Of a stretch of DNA of 64,000 nucleotides, positions 27,387-37,214 are shown piece after piece. The stretch is from Paucihalobacter ruber. Its GTDB lineage: Bacteria > Bacteroidota > Bacteroidia > Flavobacteriales > Flavobacteriaceae. Within the stretch, counting starts at the first letter, position 1; every line of letters begins with the position of its first letter. A program made the translations under genes and the position numbers. The notes under the pieces are model-generated. The model saw only the letters and a list, made by a program, of their open reading frames with translations, had not been told where the DNA came from and made no database searches. The stretch spans positions 124,001-188,000 of the forward strand of contig NZ_VHIQ01000002.1 in the NCBI RefSeq assembly GCF_006494535.1, read 5' to 3'.

Positions 27387-28250
27387 TTGAATCTACAAGA
27401 AATTCCTCGCGTTAAAACGCTTAGTAAAGAGGCGTTTATAAAGCAATATTTTAAGCCACAAAAACCGGTGGTAATTGAGCGCTTTATTGAAGATTGGCCT
27501 GCCTACTCTAAATGGAATTTAGATTATATGAAAGAAGTGGCCGGTGAAATAACCGTTCCGCTTTACGACGACAGACCTGTAGATTACAAAGATGGTTTTA
27601 ACGAACCCCACGCCAAAATGAAAATGGCCGATTACGTTGACTTACTTAAAGCCGAGCCAACCAAATATCGTATTTTTCTCTGGAACATTTTAAAAGAAGT
27701 CCCGCAACTTCAAAAAGATTTTTCGTTTCCCGATTTCGGGCTTAAACTAATGAAAGGTTTACCCATGCTGTTTTTTGGCGGCAAAGACTCCTACACTTTT
27801 ATGCACTACGATATTGATTTGGCCAATATTTTCCATTTTCACTTTGAAGGTAAAAAGCAGTGTCTGTTGTTTGACCAAAAACAAAATAAGCATCTGTACA
27901 AAGTGCCACATTCATTAATAACCAGAGAAGACATAGATTTTGCCAATCCCGATTACAGCAAATGGCCGGCACTTAAAAAGGCTCAAGGTTGGATTTGCGA
28001 GTTAAATCACGGCGAGGTACTCTACATGCCCGAAGGCTATTGGCATTACATGCGGTATATCACTCCGGGATTTTCAATGAGTTTAAGAGCCATCGCCAGA
28101 AATCCTAAAAATCTTTCCAAAGCCATTTATAACATTTTTGTAATGCGAAATGTTGATAACCTAATGAGAAGGCTTAAAGGTCAGCATTGGATTGACTGGA
28201 AAAACAACCGCGCCATTATTAACACCAACAAAAATTTGATTAATTCATAA
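27387..28250 (+). CDS. JmjC-type cupin (cupin_8) protein, likely Fe(II)/2-oxoglutarate dioxygenase
   Basis: 287 residues, read from a TTG start since no in-frame ATG precedes the conserved IPRVKTLSKEAFIKQYF. Iron ligands fit H140-x-D142 (MHYDIDLANIFH) and distal H220 in PEGYWHYM. The FHFEGKKQCLLF stretch and the LNHGEVLYMPEGYWH turn are typical of cupin_8 enzymes, which hydroxylate proteins or other substrates. The substrate is unknown. It follows the TonB receptor after 75 bp and may have its own promoter. The unusual start codon suggests modest translation. Confidence 0.82.
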   Translation: MNLQEIPRVKTLSKEAFIKQYFKPQKPVVIERFIEDWPAYSKWNLDYMKEVAGEITVPLYDDRPVDYKDGFNEPHAKMKMADYVDLLKAEPTKYRIFLWNILKEVPQLQKDFSFPDFGLKLMKGLPMLFFGGKDSYTFMHYDIDLANIFHFHFEGKKQCLLFDQKQNKHLYKVPHSLITREDIDFANPDYSKWPALKKAQGWICELNHGEVLYMPEGYWHYMRYITPGFSMSLRAIARNPKNLSKAIYNIFVMRNVDNLMRRLKGQHWIDWKNNRAIINTNKNLINS

Positions 28251-28340
28251 CGCATTAATTAAGCTGTTATAACACAATTGTAGGCATCTCTTCGGTAAAA
28301 CATTTATAATTCTTTTATATTTGTTGCTATAATTTTGCAT

Positions 28341-30650
28341 ATGCTTATAGCAGTACTGTCAGGTTTTATTTTTGCGTTGGTATTGGTTTTTACCGGCAAG
28401 TACTTTAAAAAAAAGTATGCGCTCTGGTCGGCCTTATTACCGCTGGGTTTGTTTGTTTACTTTCTTCAATTTGTTGGCAGAATAGGCAATGGCGAAATTA
28501 TAAGCACACAATACAACTGGATTCCTTCACTCAATGTTAATTTGGGTTTTACCCTGGATGGCGTTTCGTTGATATTTTCATTAATGATTACAGGTATTGG
28601 CTTTTTAGTGTATGCCTATACAGCTGCATACCTAAAAGGGCATGTATTTTTAGATCGATTTTACGGCTACCTCAGTATTTTTATGGCAGCCATGCTGGGC
28701 TTGGTGTTGTCTGATAATGTTTTGTCATTATTCATATTCTGGGAATTAACCTCTATTAGCTCATTTTTTCTGATTGGGTTTAACAACAATAAACAATCTT
28801 CAAGACAGTCGGCTATGGTGGCGCTCGCCATTACGGGTCTTGGCGGTTTGTTACTGCTAACCGGTGCACTAATTCTTGCAAATGTAAGTGGCACCTACAG
28901 TATTGCAGAAATGTTGAGCTCTAGAGACATCATTGCCAATAGTCCGCATTACATCATTATTGTGCTGCTTATCTTTGGCGCAGCATTTACCAAATCGGCC
29001 CAGTTCCCATTTCATTTTTGGTTACCCGGTGCCATGAAAGCACCCACACCTGTATCAACCTATCTGCATTCGGCTACCATGGTAAAAGCCGGAATTTATT
29101 TATTATTACGTTTTACACCTGTTTTAGGCGACACGCCGCTGTGGCAAACCAGTCTTATCATTGTTGGTGCGGTGACGATGTTATACGCTGCCATTCACAC
29201 CTTATTTAGAACCGACTTAAAAGGCATTTTAGCATATTCTACCATAGCCGCTTTGGGTATTTTGGTTTTTTTGATTGGACTTGGAACACCCGACGCCTTA
29301 TTGGCTGCATGTGTTTTTATTCTGGTACATTCTTTATATAAAGGCTGCTTATTCCTGGTTACCGGAATTATAGACCACGAAACCGGCACCAGAAATACTG
29401 CTGTTTTAAGTGGCTTACGCAAAGTAATGCTGCCGGTTGCCATTGCAGGTATTCTGGCTGCTATATCTAATGCCGGGATTCCGCCTAGTTTTGGCTTTTT
29501 AGGTAAAGACCTTATTTACGAATCTACTTTACATTTTGGCAGCTGGGCCATGGTTCTAACAGCCATTGCTGTTATTACCAATATTTTATTGTTATATGCC
29601 GGATTTGTTGCAGGTGTAAAACCCTTTACGGGTAGTTTGCCACAGCAATTTGAAAAGGTTCATACACCAAGTTACTTACTGTATGTACCACCTTTAATTT
29701 TAGCAGTTGGTGGTATATTAATTGGGTTATTCCCAATTATTATAGAAGGCGCACTTATTAAACCTGCTGTTACTGCTCTTGGTGCCAATAGTAGTGAAGT
29801 TCATTTAAAGCTATGGCATGGCTTTAATACCATTCTGGCTTTAAGCGGCACAACTATTGCCATTGGCTTGTTATTGTACTTTTTGCTGAAACCTTCGGAA
29901 AAACTTGAAAAACTAGCGCAACGTTTTGAATTTATCTCACCCCAAAATATTATAGAATCCGTTGCTTATGCTTTTGGTTACTTTTCGATTTACTGGTCTA
30001 AGATCGTCCAAAATGGCTACTTGAGACATTACATTACTACCATCATAGTATTCTTGATAGTTTTGGTGGGTTATACGCTCATCAACCATACTAGTTTTGA
30101 AATTGACTACGATTCATTCGAAAGATTAACCGTTTACGAAATTCTTACAGTACTATTATTAATGGTTGGCACCATTTACACCGTTTTTAGCAGGTCGCGC
30201 CTTGGTGCCGTTGCGTCGATGGGCGTAGTAGGCTTGGCAATTAGCTTGATATTTGTGTATTACAGTGCGCCTGATTTGGCTATGACACAATTTTCTATTG
30301 ATACACTAACGGTAATTTTGTTTGTATTAATTCTTTATAAACTTCCCAAATACCTTAACATCTCTAATAATGTAGTTAGAATTAAAGATGGAGTATTATC
30401 GCTGACCTTTGGATTATTGATTACTGTATTGGCATTAGAAGTTTTAAGTCAGCCACAAAACACAGAAATTAGTAGCTTTTACGCAGAAAACGCCTATAAG
30501 CTGGCCAAGGGAAAAAATGTAGTGAATGTAATTTTAGTAGATTTTAGAGGAATTGATACCTTTATGGAAATTTCGGTATTAACAATTGCCGCTATTGGCG
30601 TATTTTCACTTATTAAATTACGATTGGCTAAACGATTCAGAAATAAATAA
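28341..30650 (+). CDS. mrpA: Mrp Na+/H+ antiporter subunit A
   Basis: NuoL-like subunit of the seven-component Mrp antiporter in the inner membrane. The central antiporter domain is marked by KSAQFPFHFWLPGAMKAPTPVS and HSATMVKAGIYLL (about 220-250). The C-terminus carries a DUF4040/MbhD-like region (VVGLAISLIFVYYSAPDLAMTQ) and an MbhE-like tail (VNVILVDFRGIDTFMEI). This fused form is normal for MrpA. I use the ATG at 28341; a TTG two codons earlier (28335) overlaps a promoter-like TAATTTTG. It heads a tightly spaced mrpABCDEFG operon. Confidence 0.95.
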   Translation: MLIAVLSGFIFALVLVFTGKYFKKKYALWSALLPLGLFVYFLQFVGRIGNGEIISTQYNWIPSLNVNLGFTLDGVSLIFSLMITGIGFLVYAYTAAYLKGHVFLDRFYGYLSIFMAAMLGLVLSDNVLSLFIFWELTSISSFFLIGFNNNKQSSRQSAMVALAITGLGGLLLLTGALILANVSGTYSIAEMLSSRDIIANSPHYIIIVLLIFGAAFTKSAQFPFHFWLPGAMKAPTPVSTYLHSATMVKAGIYLLLRFTPVLGDTPLWQTSLIIVGAVTMLYAAIHTLFRTDLKGILAYSTIAALGILVFLIGLGTPDALLAACVFILVHSLYKGCLFLVTGIIDHETGTRNTAVLSGLRKVMLPVAIAGILAAISNAGIPPSFGFLGKDLIYESTLHFGSWAMVLTAIAVITNILLLYAGFVAGVKPFTGSLPQQFEKVHTPSYLLYVPPLILAVGGILIGLFPIIIEGALIKPAVTALGANSSEVHLKLWHGFNTILALSGTTIAIGLLLYFLLKPSEKLEKLAQRFEFISPQNIIESVAYAFGYFSIYWSKIVQNGYLRHYITTIIVFLIVLVGYTLINHTSFEIDYDSFERLTVYEILTVLLLMVGTIYTVFSRSRLGAVASMGVVGLAISLIFVYYSAPDLAMTQFSIDTLTVILFVLILYKLPKYLNISNNVVRIKDGVLSLTFGLLITVLALEVLSQPQNTEISSFYAENAYKLAKGKNVVNVILVDFRGIDTFMEISVLTIAAIGVFSLIKLRLAKRFRNK

Positions 30651-30653
30651 TAG

Positions 30654-31067
30654 ATGAAAACCATAATATTAAAAACCGCTTCTGATTATTTACTGCCTCT
30701 GCTGCTATTGTTTTCGGTATTTATTTTACTGCGTGGTCACTATTTACCGGGCGGTGGTTTTGTAGGCGGACTCATCGCTTCTATTGCGTTTGTGTTGCAT
30801 GCCTTTGCCAACGGCCTTGAAGAGACCAAACATTTGTTACGCATTCATCCCGGTTATTTAATGCCTGTAGGACTTATCATTGCGTTTATTGCTGCCATTT
30901 CCCCTATTTTTATTTCTAATTTGCCTTTTATGACCGGCGAATGGTTTGCAGACCCTTTACCCGTAATTGGAATGGTAGGTTCGGCTTTGTTTTTTGATAC
31001 CGGCGTTTATATTGTTGTGGTTGGTGTGTCGCTAACTATCATTTTCACCATAACTGAATCGGCTTAA
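30654..31067 (+). CDS. mrpB: Mrp Na+/H+ antiporter subunit B
   Basis: 137 residues matching the MnhB domain, with [18 protein letters not shown] at about 25-42 and four hydrophobic spans. The GHxxPGGGFxGG block is the hallmark of the family. It starts 3 bp after mrpA and ends 2 bp before mrpC. MrpB is part of the membrane domain and is essential for antiport in characterised Mrp complexes. A separate MrpB next to a full-length MrpA marks this as the seven-gene (group 1) type. Confidence 0.95.
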   Translation: MKTIILKTASDYLLPLLLLFSVFILLRGHYLPGGGFVGGLIASIAFVLHAFANGLEETKHLLRIHPGYLMPVGLIIAFIAAISPIFISNLPFMTGEWFADPLPVIGMVGSALFFDTGVYIVVVGVSLTIIFTITESA

Positions 31068-31069
31068 TT

Positions 31070-31423
31070 ATGGAATTTCTACTGGCAGTGGTTACGGGTT
31101 TACTTTATGCGGCAGGATTGTACATGATGCTGCGCCGAAGTTTGGTAAAACTTATTATAGGTTTGATACTTATTGGCAATGGCGCCAACATCCTTATATT
31201 TTTGTTGGGCCGCATCACCAAAGGCTTGCCACCAATTATCCCTGAAGAGTCTAAAGTATTTATAGAGGCCTATGCCGACCCGGTTCCGCAAGCACTAATT
31301 TTAACTGCTATTGTAATTAGTTTCGGTCTGCAATCTTTTGCCATTGTTTTAATTAAGCGCGCGTTTAAAGTAGTTAGAACAGACGATTTAGATCAAATGA
31401 ACTCAATTGACCCATATTCATGA
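31070..31423 (+). CDS. mrpC: Mrp Na+/H+ antiporter subunit C (NuoK-like)
   Basis: 117 residues, three hydrophobic spans, NuoK-like with [13 protein letters not shown] and [18 protein letters not shown], the usual MnhC signature with its conserved membrane glutamate/aspartate neighbourhood. Its stop overlaps the mrpD start by 4 bp (ATGA), indicating translational coupling. Homologous to the proton-channel subunit NuoK of complex I, it probably helps form the antiporter ion path. Confidence 0.95.
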   Translation: MEFLLAVVTGLLYAAGLYMMLRRSLVKLIIGLILIGNGANILIFLLGRITKGLPPIIPEESKVFIEAYADPVPQALILTAIVISFGLQSFAIVLIKRAFKVVRTDDLDQMNSIDPYS

Positions 31424-32928
31424 TTCAGCATATTGTTTTATATCCCATACTTGTACAACTGTTTTTTGCTATTGTCCTGCTCTTTTTCTGGAACAGTGTA
31501 AAAGCTCAAAAAAGTATTAGCATTTTTGGCAATATTGTTGCTTTAATTGTATCTGTTTGGCTCTTTATTACCATTTGGCAAGAGGGTACTTTAACCATAC
31601 AGACCGGCAATTGGGAAGCACCTTTTGGAATTACTTTTGTAGCCGATACCTTTGCTGCAACACTTGTATTACTGACCGCTATTTCAGGATTTGCCGTGTC
31701 CATTTTCTCGGTTGGGACTATTTTAAGAGCCCGTTTAAAATTTGGTTTTTTACCCATATTGCACTTTTTGTTACTGGGTTTAAACGGCGCATTTTTAACA
31801 GGTGATATTTTTAACCTTTACGTCTGGTTCGAAATTATTATTATTAGTTCGTTTGTATTGATTACTATAGGCGGCGAAAAGAAACAGCTGGAAGGCGCCA
31901 TCAAGTACTTTACCCTTAATATTTTGGCGTCAATGATTTTCTTAACAGCCATTGCAGTTCTGTATGGTTTGGCAGGCACTTTAAATATGGCCGATTTGGC
32001 TATTAAAGTCGCCGAAATCGAAAACCGAGGTCTGGTTGAAATCACTGCCATTTTATTTTTTATTGGTTTTGGTATTAAAGCTGGATTGTTCCCGTTATAC
32101 TTCTGGCTACCGGCATCGTACCACACACCGCCGCCGGCTGTCATGGCCATTTTTGGCGGCTTACTCACCAAAGTTGGTGTGTATGCTCTTATAAGAGTTT
32201 TTACGGTTATTTTTGTCGGCGAAGATTTTCTGGAACTCATAATCTTATCTGTGGCAGGTTTAACCCTGGTATCGGGAGGAATTGGCGCATTGGTACACAA
32301 TAATATTGTAAAAGTATTTTCATACCTCATCATTTGCCATATTGGTTATATGATTCTCGGACTTGGTCTGTATACCGAGGCAGCTATTGCCGGAGCCATT
32401 TTCTACTTAATTCACGATATTGTAGTAAAAACCAACCTCTTTATGATGAGTGGTTTAATATATAGAATTAAAGGCACTTTTAGTATGCGGGATTTGGGCG
32501 GACTCTATAACAATAATCCACTCCTGTCGCTCATAATGATTATTCCGTTAATGTCTTTGGTTGGTATTCCGCCATTATCAGGATTTTGGCCCAAGTTGGC
32601 CTTAATTACCGAAAGTTTTAATGCCAATAATTACTGGCTTATTGGTGCTGTTTTATTTGCTACCTTTATTACATTATTTGTAATAGCAAGACTTTGGACT
32701 GAAGTTTTCTGGAAAGAAGGCCCAAAATTAAAACGAATTGCCAATTTTAGATATTTCAGCCTTCTTAGCAAACATCAAAAAAGACAAATGATTGTACCCA
32801 TAGTATTTTTGGCTTTTATATCGCTTTATATTGGTTTTGGCGCAGAACATATTCAACGTTTGTCGATAAGAATTGCGCAGGAATTGTTAGACAATCAGGC
32901 CTATATTAATGCGGTTTTAAAACCTTAG
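31420..32928 (+). CDS. mrpD: Mrp Na+/H+ antiporter subunit D (NuoN-like)
   Basis: 502 residues, about fourteen membrane spans, with the proton-antiporter core: [38 protein letters not shown] and LTKVGVYAL. The lysines and histidine in those segments correspond to the transport residues known in Mrp and complex I. It overlaps mrpC by 4 bp and is 12 bp from mrpE. With MrpA it provides the two antiporter-like modules of the complex. Confidence 0.96.
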   Translation: MIQHIVLYPILVQLFFAIVLLFFWNSVKAQKSISIFGNIVALIVSVWLFITIWQEGTLTIQTGNWEAPFGITFVADTFAATLVLLTAISGFAVSIFSVGTILRARLKFGFLPILHFLLLGLNGAFLTGDIFNLYVWFEIIIISSFVLITIGGEKKQLEGAIKYFTLNILASMIFLTAIAVLYGLAGTLNMADLAIKVAEIENRGLVEITAILFFIGFGIKAGLFPLYFWLPASYHTPPPAVMAIFGGLLTKVGVYALIRVFTVIFVGEDFLELIILSVAGLTLVSGGIGALVHNNIVKVFSYLIICHIGYMILGLGLYTEAAIAGAIFYLIHDIVVKTNLFMMSGLIYRIKGTFSMRDLGGLYNNNPLLSLIMIIPLMSLVGIPPLSGFWPKLALITESFNANNYWLIGAVLFATFITLFVIARLWTEVFWKEGPKLKRIANFRYFSLLSKHQKRQMIVPIVFLAFISLYIGFGAEHIQRLSIRIAQELLDNQAYINAVLKP

Positions 32929-32940
32929 AATTTAAATGTT

Positions 32941-33420
32941 ATGATGAGCCAGCGTTTTTTAAGCAATATACTCCTCACCTTTGTTTGGGTAGCCCTTACA
33001 GGTAGTTTTGTGTTTCTTAACTTCTTATTTGGCTTTATATTGAGTTTTATTATTCTTTGGGTAACTTCTCTGAGCAGCAACGATTCAAAGTACTTTAAAA
33101 TTTTACCCAAGATTGTATTTTTCTTTTTCTTTTTTTCATACGAGTTAATCAAAGCCAATATTCAGGTGGCATTTGATGTGGTAACACCCAAATTTTACAT
33201 GAAACCCGGCATTGTAAAAGTACCGCTCGATGCTAAAACCGATATAGAAATTACACTGCTTGCCAACCTTATTTCGCTTACACCGGGAACGCTGAGTCTG
33301 GACGTTTCAAGCGATAAAAAAGTACTGTATGTGCATGCCATGTACCTTTCTAACAAAGAAAAATTTATAAAAGATATCAAACAAGGTTTTGAAAAACGCC
33401 TGCTGGAAATTTTAAGATGA
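32941..33420 (+). CDS. mrpE: Mrp Na+/H+ antiporter subunit E
   Basis: 159 residues of the MnhE family: two N-terminal membrane spans (about 8-58), then a cytoplasmic domain with ITLLANLISLTPGTLSLDV (about 101-119), the conserved family block. The first two codons are both ATG. It overlaps mrpF by 4 bp (ATGA). MrpE is needed for full antiporter expression or activity in characterised systems. Confidence 0.94.
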   Translation: MMSQRFLSNILLTFVWVALTGSFVFLNFLFGFILSFIILWVTSLSSNDSKYFKILPKIVFFFFFFSYELIKANIQVAFDVVTPKFYMKPGIVKVPLDAKTDIEITLLANLISLTPGTLSLDVSSDKKVLYVHAMYLSNKEKFIKDIKQGFEKRLLEILR

Positions 33421-33692
33421 GTTTATACGATTATCTATATTATATTTTACTACCGGTGCTTTCTGTAGCCATGGTCTTACTCTTTGTAAGGTTTTTACTT
33501 GGTCCCAGTATTGCAGACCGCGTGATTGCCTTAGACTTATTAATTACCACAGGTATTGGTATCATTAGTATTTATAGCATTATTACCAACCAGCCTACAT
33601 TTTTAGATATCGCCATGATTTTGGCACTTATCGCATTTTTAGGCACAGTGGCATTTTCATATTATTTAGAAAAACGTAATAAAAATGAGTGA
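33417..33692 (+). CDS. mrpF: Mrp Na+/H+ antiporter subunit F
   Basis: 91 residues, three hydrophobic spans, with RFLLGPSIADRVIALDLL (about 25-42), the diagnostic MnhF segment. It overlaps mrpE by 4 bp and mrpG by 8 bp, so translation of mrpE, F and G is probably coupled. Confidence 0.95.
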   Translation: MSLYDYLYYILLPVLSVAMVLLFVRFLLGPSIADRVIALDLLITTGIGIISIYSIITNQPTFLDIAMILALIAFLGTVAFSYYLEKRNKNE

Positions 33693-34089
33693 TTTCTTTA
33701 TAGCAGTTTTTGCAACTTTAGGCGCCGTTTTTGTGCTGCTGGCATCCATTGGTTTGGTGCGTATGCCAGATACCTATTTGCGTATTTCGGTTACTACAAA
33801 GGCAGCTACTTTAGGTATAGGCCTTATTTTAATATCGGCGGCATTCTATTTTAAAGAAGCCTCGGTAACCACGCGCGTTATGGCCATTATTTTATTTATT
33901 ATTTTAACGGCACCTGTAGGCGCTCACTTAATAGGACGAGCCTCTTATTTTATTGGCGTTAAAATGTGGCATAAGTCGGTGATAGACGAGCTGGAAGGCA
34001 AATACAAAAAGGTAACACACGAGCTTATGAGCGACGATGAAAATGACACCCATAAGGAGCCTCAAAACGAAAATAGCTCAAAAGACTAA
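33685..34089 (+). CDS. mrpG: Mrp Na+/H+ antiporter subunit G
   Basis: 134 residues of the MnhG family: GLVRMPDTYLRISVTTKAATLG (GxxRMPDxYxRxHAxTKAxTLG type) at about 23-44 and three spans. A hydrophilic acidic tail (about 110-134, MSDDENDTHKE) is longer than in minimal members. It closes the operon; the next gene has its own promoter. The full set of seven subunits implies an active sodium/pH homeostasis system. Confidence 0.95.
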   Translation: MSDFFIAVFATLGAVFVLLASIGLVRMPDTYLRISVTTKAATLGIGLILISAAFYFKEASVTTRVMAIILFIILTAPVGAHLIGRASYFIGVKMWHKSVIDELEGKYKKVTHELMSDDENDTHKEPQNENSSKD

Positions 34090-34096
34090 AATATAT

Positions 34097-34104
34097 TATC
34101 TTTG
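34097..34104 (+). promoter_or_regulatory. Putative -7 box for the small barrel-like gene
   Basis: TATCTTTG fits TAnnTTTG. It lies about 48 bases before the ATG at 34152 and shows that an in-frame TTG at 34110 is too close to the predicted start of transcription to be the start codon. Confidence 0.5.
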
Positions 34105-34151
34105 TTTTATTGAAACAGTTAGATAATTTTAACCCCTTAACAATACACATT

Positions 34152-34643
34152 ATGAAAAACTTGCTTTTTATAGCCATGCTGGCTTCTGCCTCCTTAGTGT
34201 ACTCGCAGGCATTTACCGGAAAAGGTGACAATAAATTTCAAATAGGTTTAAACCTTCAAGACAACGCCACCGGTATTAATGCCGCCTACGATTTTGGTGT
34301 TGGCGACAATATCTCCTTTGGTTTTGTAGGTACTTATGCCCTTGGTGTAAACGAAAGCATTGATGCCGATTTTGGAGATAGAATAGATGTACGCGCGCGT
34401 TTTAATGCCAACATAGGTAATGTTCTGGATATAGACCCTAATTTTGATTTTTATCCCGGACTTAGTTTTGGTTTAAAAAACTTTGGCGGCCATATTGGGG
34501 CCAGATACTTTTTTAGTAATGGCTTTGGAATTTATTCTGAAATTGGTACTCCCATTGCCCGATACGACACCGGAACCTTGACCCCGGCCGAAAAAATTCA
34601 CAACCAGTTCTATTTTAATTTTGGCGCTGTTTTTAATCTGTAG
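34152..34643 (+). CDS. Small outer-membrane-barrel-like secreted protein
   Basis: From the ATG at 34152 the 163-residue product has a signal peptide ending in SLVYSQ, then alternating hydrophobic/polar segments with many glycines and aromatic residues (KFQIGLNLQ, ISFGFVGTYALGV, FYPGLSFGLKNFGGHIGARYFF, FYFNFGAVFNL). The terminal aromatic residue at the end of a strand suggests an eight-strand outer-membrane barrel. I do not recognise a functional family. It follows the mrp operon but has its own promoter, so a link to sodium transport is only positional. Confidence 0.8.
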   Translation: MKNLLFIAMLASASLVYSQAFTGKGDNKFQIGLNLQDNATGINAAYDFGVGDNISFGFVGTYALGVNESIDADFGDRIDVRARFNANIGNVLDIDPNFDFYPGLSFGLKNFGGHIGARYFFSNGFGIYSEIGTPIARYDTGTLTPAEKIHNQFYFNFGAVFNL

Positions 34644-34855
34644 ACGTTTATTATAAGGTGGTTTTATTTATATTCTAACTCATATTCCAAGTCACATTTT
34701 TTTGAAGTGGAAATGATTTAAGGTCAAATCTATCACTTGTTTTTAGCAAAATAAGTTTTAACGATGTAGAATAATTTGAATTTAATTTCAAAAGACCTTC
34801 AAGTTGTATAAGCCGAAACAACATTCCTAATTAAACCGAAGAAACCACAAACACT

Positions 34856-35842
34856 CTATTTGGTTATGCTTTCTAAAAACAATAACGATTTTTCGAGAGC
34901 GAGTTCTCCGTATGCGTCCATGGTAAACTGATACTCGTGCCCGAGATTAAGTTGTTCATCAGTAAAAAACAAAGTATCTACACGTACATTATTTGATTTT
35001 AGTGCATTTGAGAATTGTAGGGATTGTTCCAACAACGGGTCTTTATTACCTGCCGAAATAAACACCGGAGGAAAATTGCTGTCAACATAATCAATAACAG
35101 CAGCAGTTTTTGCATAAGCATCGTTGGTGATATCCTTTTCCCCAAAATAAGCCCACATAACAGTTCTTAGAAATTTGCCAAAATCACCTTCCATATTTAA
35201 ATCATTCACATCATAAATACCACAATACAATAGCAACCCTTTTAGTTGCCGGGCATGTATTCCGGGTTTCACTTTAGTTGCTTCTGAATACCTCTTATTG
35301 GTAATAACAGCAGCTGCCGAAGCCGCAATCATACTGCCACCCGAGTCGCCTGCTAAAATTATTTTAGACACATCTGCTTTAAACTTGCCCGGGTTGGCCG
35401 AAATAAACTTCAGTGCTTTGTTGAGTTGCCTGATAGGTGTAGGATACTTAGCTTCCGGTGCAATGGTGTAATCAATAGATACAACGGTGTATCCTTTAGA
35501 GGCAAGTATCTTGCAGTAATTTGCCAAATCGCTTTTTTTACCTGAAATTAATCCACCACCGTGTGTCCAAACTATCACCGGCAGTTGGTCATTAGAAACA
35601 TCAGCCGGATAATAAACATCTAATAAGGCATCGCTATCATTATCATCGTACGAAATATCTAATTTAGAATTAATATGAGCAGGAACAAATGCTTCGAGTT
35701 TCTCATTGGTTTCAACAGCCATTTTATTAAATGAATATCTAATCACCCATACGCCCGGATATGGCGACACATAGAAAAAAGCTGCCAATGTTAACACCAA
35801 AACACTTAAAACAATAAGCGTCTTTGTTATCATGTTTTTCAT
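34856..35842 (-). CDS. Alpha/beta hydrolase of the HSL (GDSGG) esterase family
   Basis: 328 residues with an N-terminal membrane anchor or signal (5-25). HGGG at 94-97 forms the oxyanion hole and GDSGG at 165-169 the nucleophile elbow with S167. D268 (SAGNKDPL) and H302 (LGHEY) complete the triad. This is the hormone-sensitive-lipase type family, acting on short acyl esters. It is probably anchored in the periplasm. It stands alone between two non-coding gaps, so its substrate cannot be guessed. Confidence 0.88.
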   Translation of the reverse strand: MKNMITKTLIVLSVLVLTLAAFFYVSPYPGVWVIRYSFNKMAVETNEKLEAFVPAHINSKLDISYDDNDSDALLDVYYPADVSNDQLPVIVWTHGGGLISGKKSDLANYCKILASKGYTVVSIDYTIAPEAKYPTPIRQLNKALKFISANPGKFKADVSKIILAGDSGGSMIAASAAAVITNKRYSEATKVKPGIHARQLKGLLLYCGIYDVNDLNMEGDFGKFLRTVMWAYFGEKDITNDAYAKTAAVIDYVDSNFPPVFISAGNKDPLLEQSLQFSNALKSNNVRVDTLFFTDEQLNLGHEYQFTMDAYGELALEKSLLFLESITK

Positions 35843-36000
35843 AAGCTAATAATAATGAATTCAATAACAATAGCTAAAGATAACTAATTCATTAAAAATA
35901 GGAAACTGGTATGATCAAATAATGGCTATACTAATTAATATAGACTGTGCTTCGCCGTTATCTCAGGGTAGTTTATATCGCGGGAAATGGTTGAAAATAC

Positions 36001-36567
36001 TCAATCCTCTGTCCAACCCCATGGCGGACCGGGATTTTCTACCGCCGTTGTTAAATCAAATGCTACCGTAAATTGTCGGGGCGTATCCACGCGCTTCAAA
36101 TTATAAGTAAATTCATTGTCTTTCAAACCTATCCACCATACATTAGTAGCGGCCGCAGGAATAAGTGATGCCGTATATGGATCGGCCGGGAACATTTGTA
36201 AACCGGCTTTACCGGTATTACTGGCCAAACCGCCGTACATGGTAACAGCATCGCTTGTGCCATCTTCATGTCTATGATCGTGCTTTAATTCTATGAGTCC
36301 GTTAGTATAGGTTAACACCCATGTACGCGATTTATCATCACCTACAAAAAAAGGAATTTTAATCACCGTATCACTACAACTGCGCACATGCATTACCAAA
36401 GTTTTACCGGCAAACTGTGCATCGTTTTCGGGAGTCATCAATTTGCCTTCAAACGATTGTCCGCAAAGACTTTGTAACTGAGACCAAAATTGTTGTGATG
36501 GTAAATTATCTTGAGATTGTGTTGTAAGACAAATTAACAGAATGCTATAAAATGTTAATGTTTTCAT
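36001..36567 (-). CDS. Secreted protein of unknown function
   Basis: 188 residues with a signal peptide (1-18, ending QSQ). The mature part begins LPSQQFWSQLQSLCGQSFEGKL and contains KHDHRHEDGTSD and LIPAAATNVWWIGL. Two cysteines (about 35 and 69) could form a disulfide. I do not recognise the family. The histidine/aspartate cluster might bind metal, but this is a guess. It stands alone, 433 bp from its same-strand neighbour. Confidence 0.75.
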   Translation of the reverse strand: MKTLTFYSILLICLTTQSQDNLPSQQFWSQLQSLCGQSFEGKLMTPENDAQFAGKTLVMHVRSCSDTVIKIPFFVGDDKSRTWVLTYTNGLIELKHDHRHEDGTSDAVTMYGGLASNTGKAGLQMFPADPYTASLIPAAATNVWWIGLKDNEFTYNLKRVDTPRQFTVAFDLTTAVENPGPPWGWTED

Positions 36568-36738
36568 TGTAGCGTTATTTGTAACAAGATAGCATAATTT
36601 TTTAATGGTAAATACCTTTAAAAGTTAAATACGCGTTGTTTATATGTATTGCTCTTACTGTCAGATTATTGTTATTGTTAGCCGTTTATTGGCAACACAA
36701 ATTTTTAAAACTTATTTACGGTTTAAATAATAAAGTAC
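36568..36738. other. Spacer upstream of the recX-tail repeats
   Basis: AT-rich non-coding stretch that should carry the promoter of the unknown secreted protein at 36001-36567. I see no gene and no clear TAnnTTTG box. The 238-bp repeat array follows directly. Confidence 0.4.
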
Positions 36739-37214
36739 TACCCATCCACCAACTCCCGCACCACCTCATACACCAAAACCCACCCCTAACCCCTCCCAAG
36801 AGGGGAATAGTTTCGTTAGGGTTATTGCAGTGTACATATAATATTGAGCCTGTACAAATTTTACAGCTGTTCGCCCACCCAATGAATAAAGGCAGGGCAT
36901 AACAACCTTTAAATTGAAGTCATTCCGAGGGAGGTACGACCGAAGGAACCTCCACCCCTTAATAACTACAACTTCTTACCCATCAACCAACTCATTCACC
37001 ACCTCATACACCAATACCCACCCCTAACCCCTCCCAAGAGGGGAATAGTTTCGTTAGAGTTATTGCAGTGTACATATAATATTGAGCCTGTTCAAATTTT
37101 ACAGCCGTTCGCCCACCGAATGAATAAAGGCATGGCATAACAAACTTTAAATTGCAGTCATTCCGAGGGAGGTACGACCGAAGGAACCTCCACCCCTCAA
37201 TAACTACAACTCCT
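36739..37214. repeat. Two tandem 238-bp units that each copy the recX 3' end
   Basis: Unit A (36739-36976) and unit B (36977-37214) are exactly 238 bp each and differ at about 14 positions by hand count, with no gaps. Each begins with about 38 bp equal to the recX 3' end, which follows intact at 37215. Read on the minus strand the copies still encode LVYEVV-x-ELVDG, where x is R, N and (in recX) S. Each unit also holds a CCCCTC/GAGGGG hairpin and GGAGGT/ACCTCC arms. Confidence 0.88.

Noticed and set aside
31818-32333. 171-codon antisense frame opposite mrpD
   Set aside because: It lies wholly within a confident gene and encodes a Lys/Thr/Ala/Pro-rich product typical of the antisense frame of membrane-protein DNA.
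36636-36902. 88-codon frame on the plus strand across the first 238-bp unit
   Set aside because: It runs through the repeat and its hairpin, has no promoter box, does not persist with the same frame in the second unit, and its composition (IHQLPHHLIHQNPPLTPPK) is that of translated repeat DNA.
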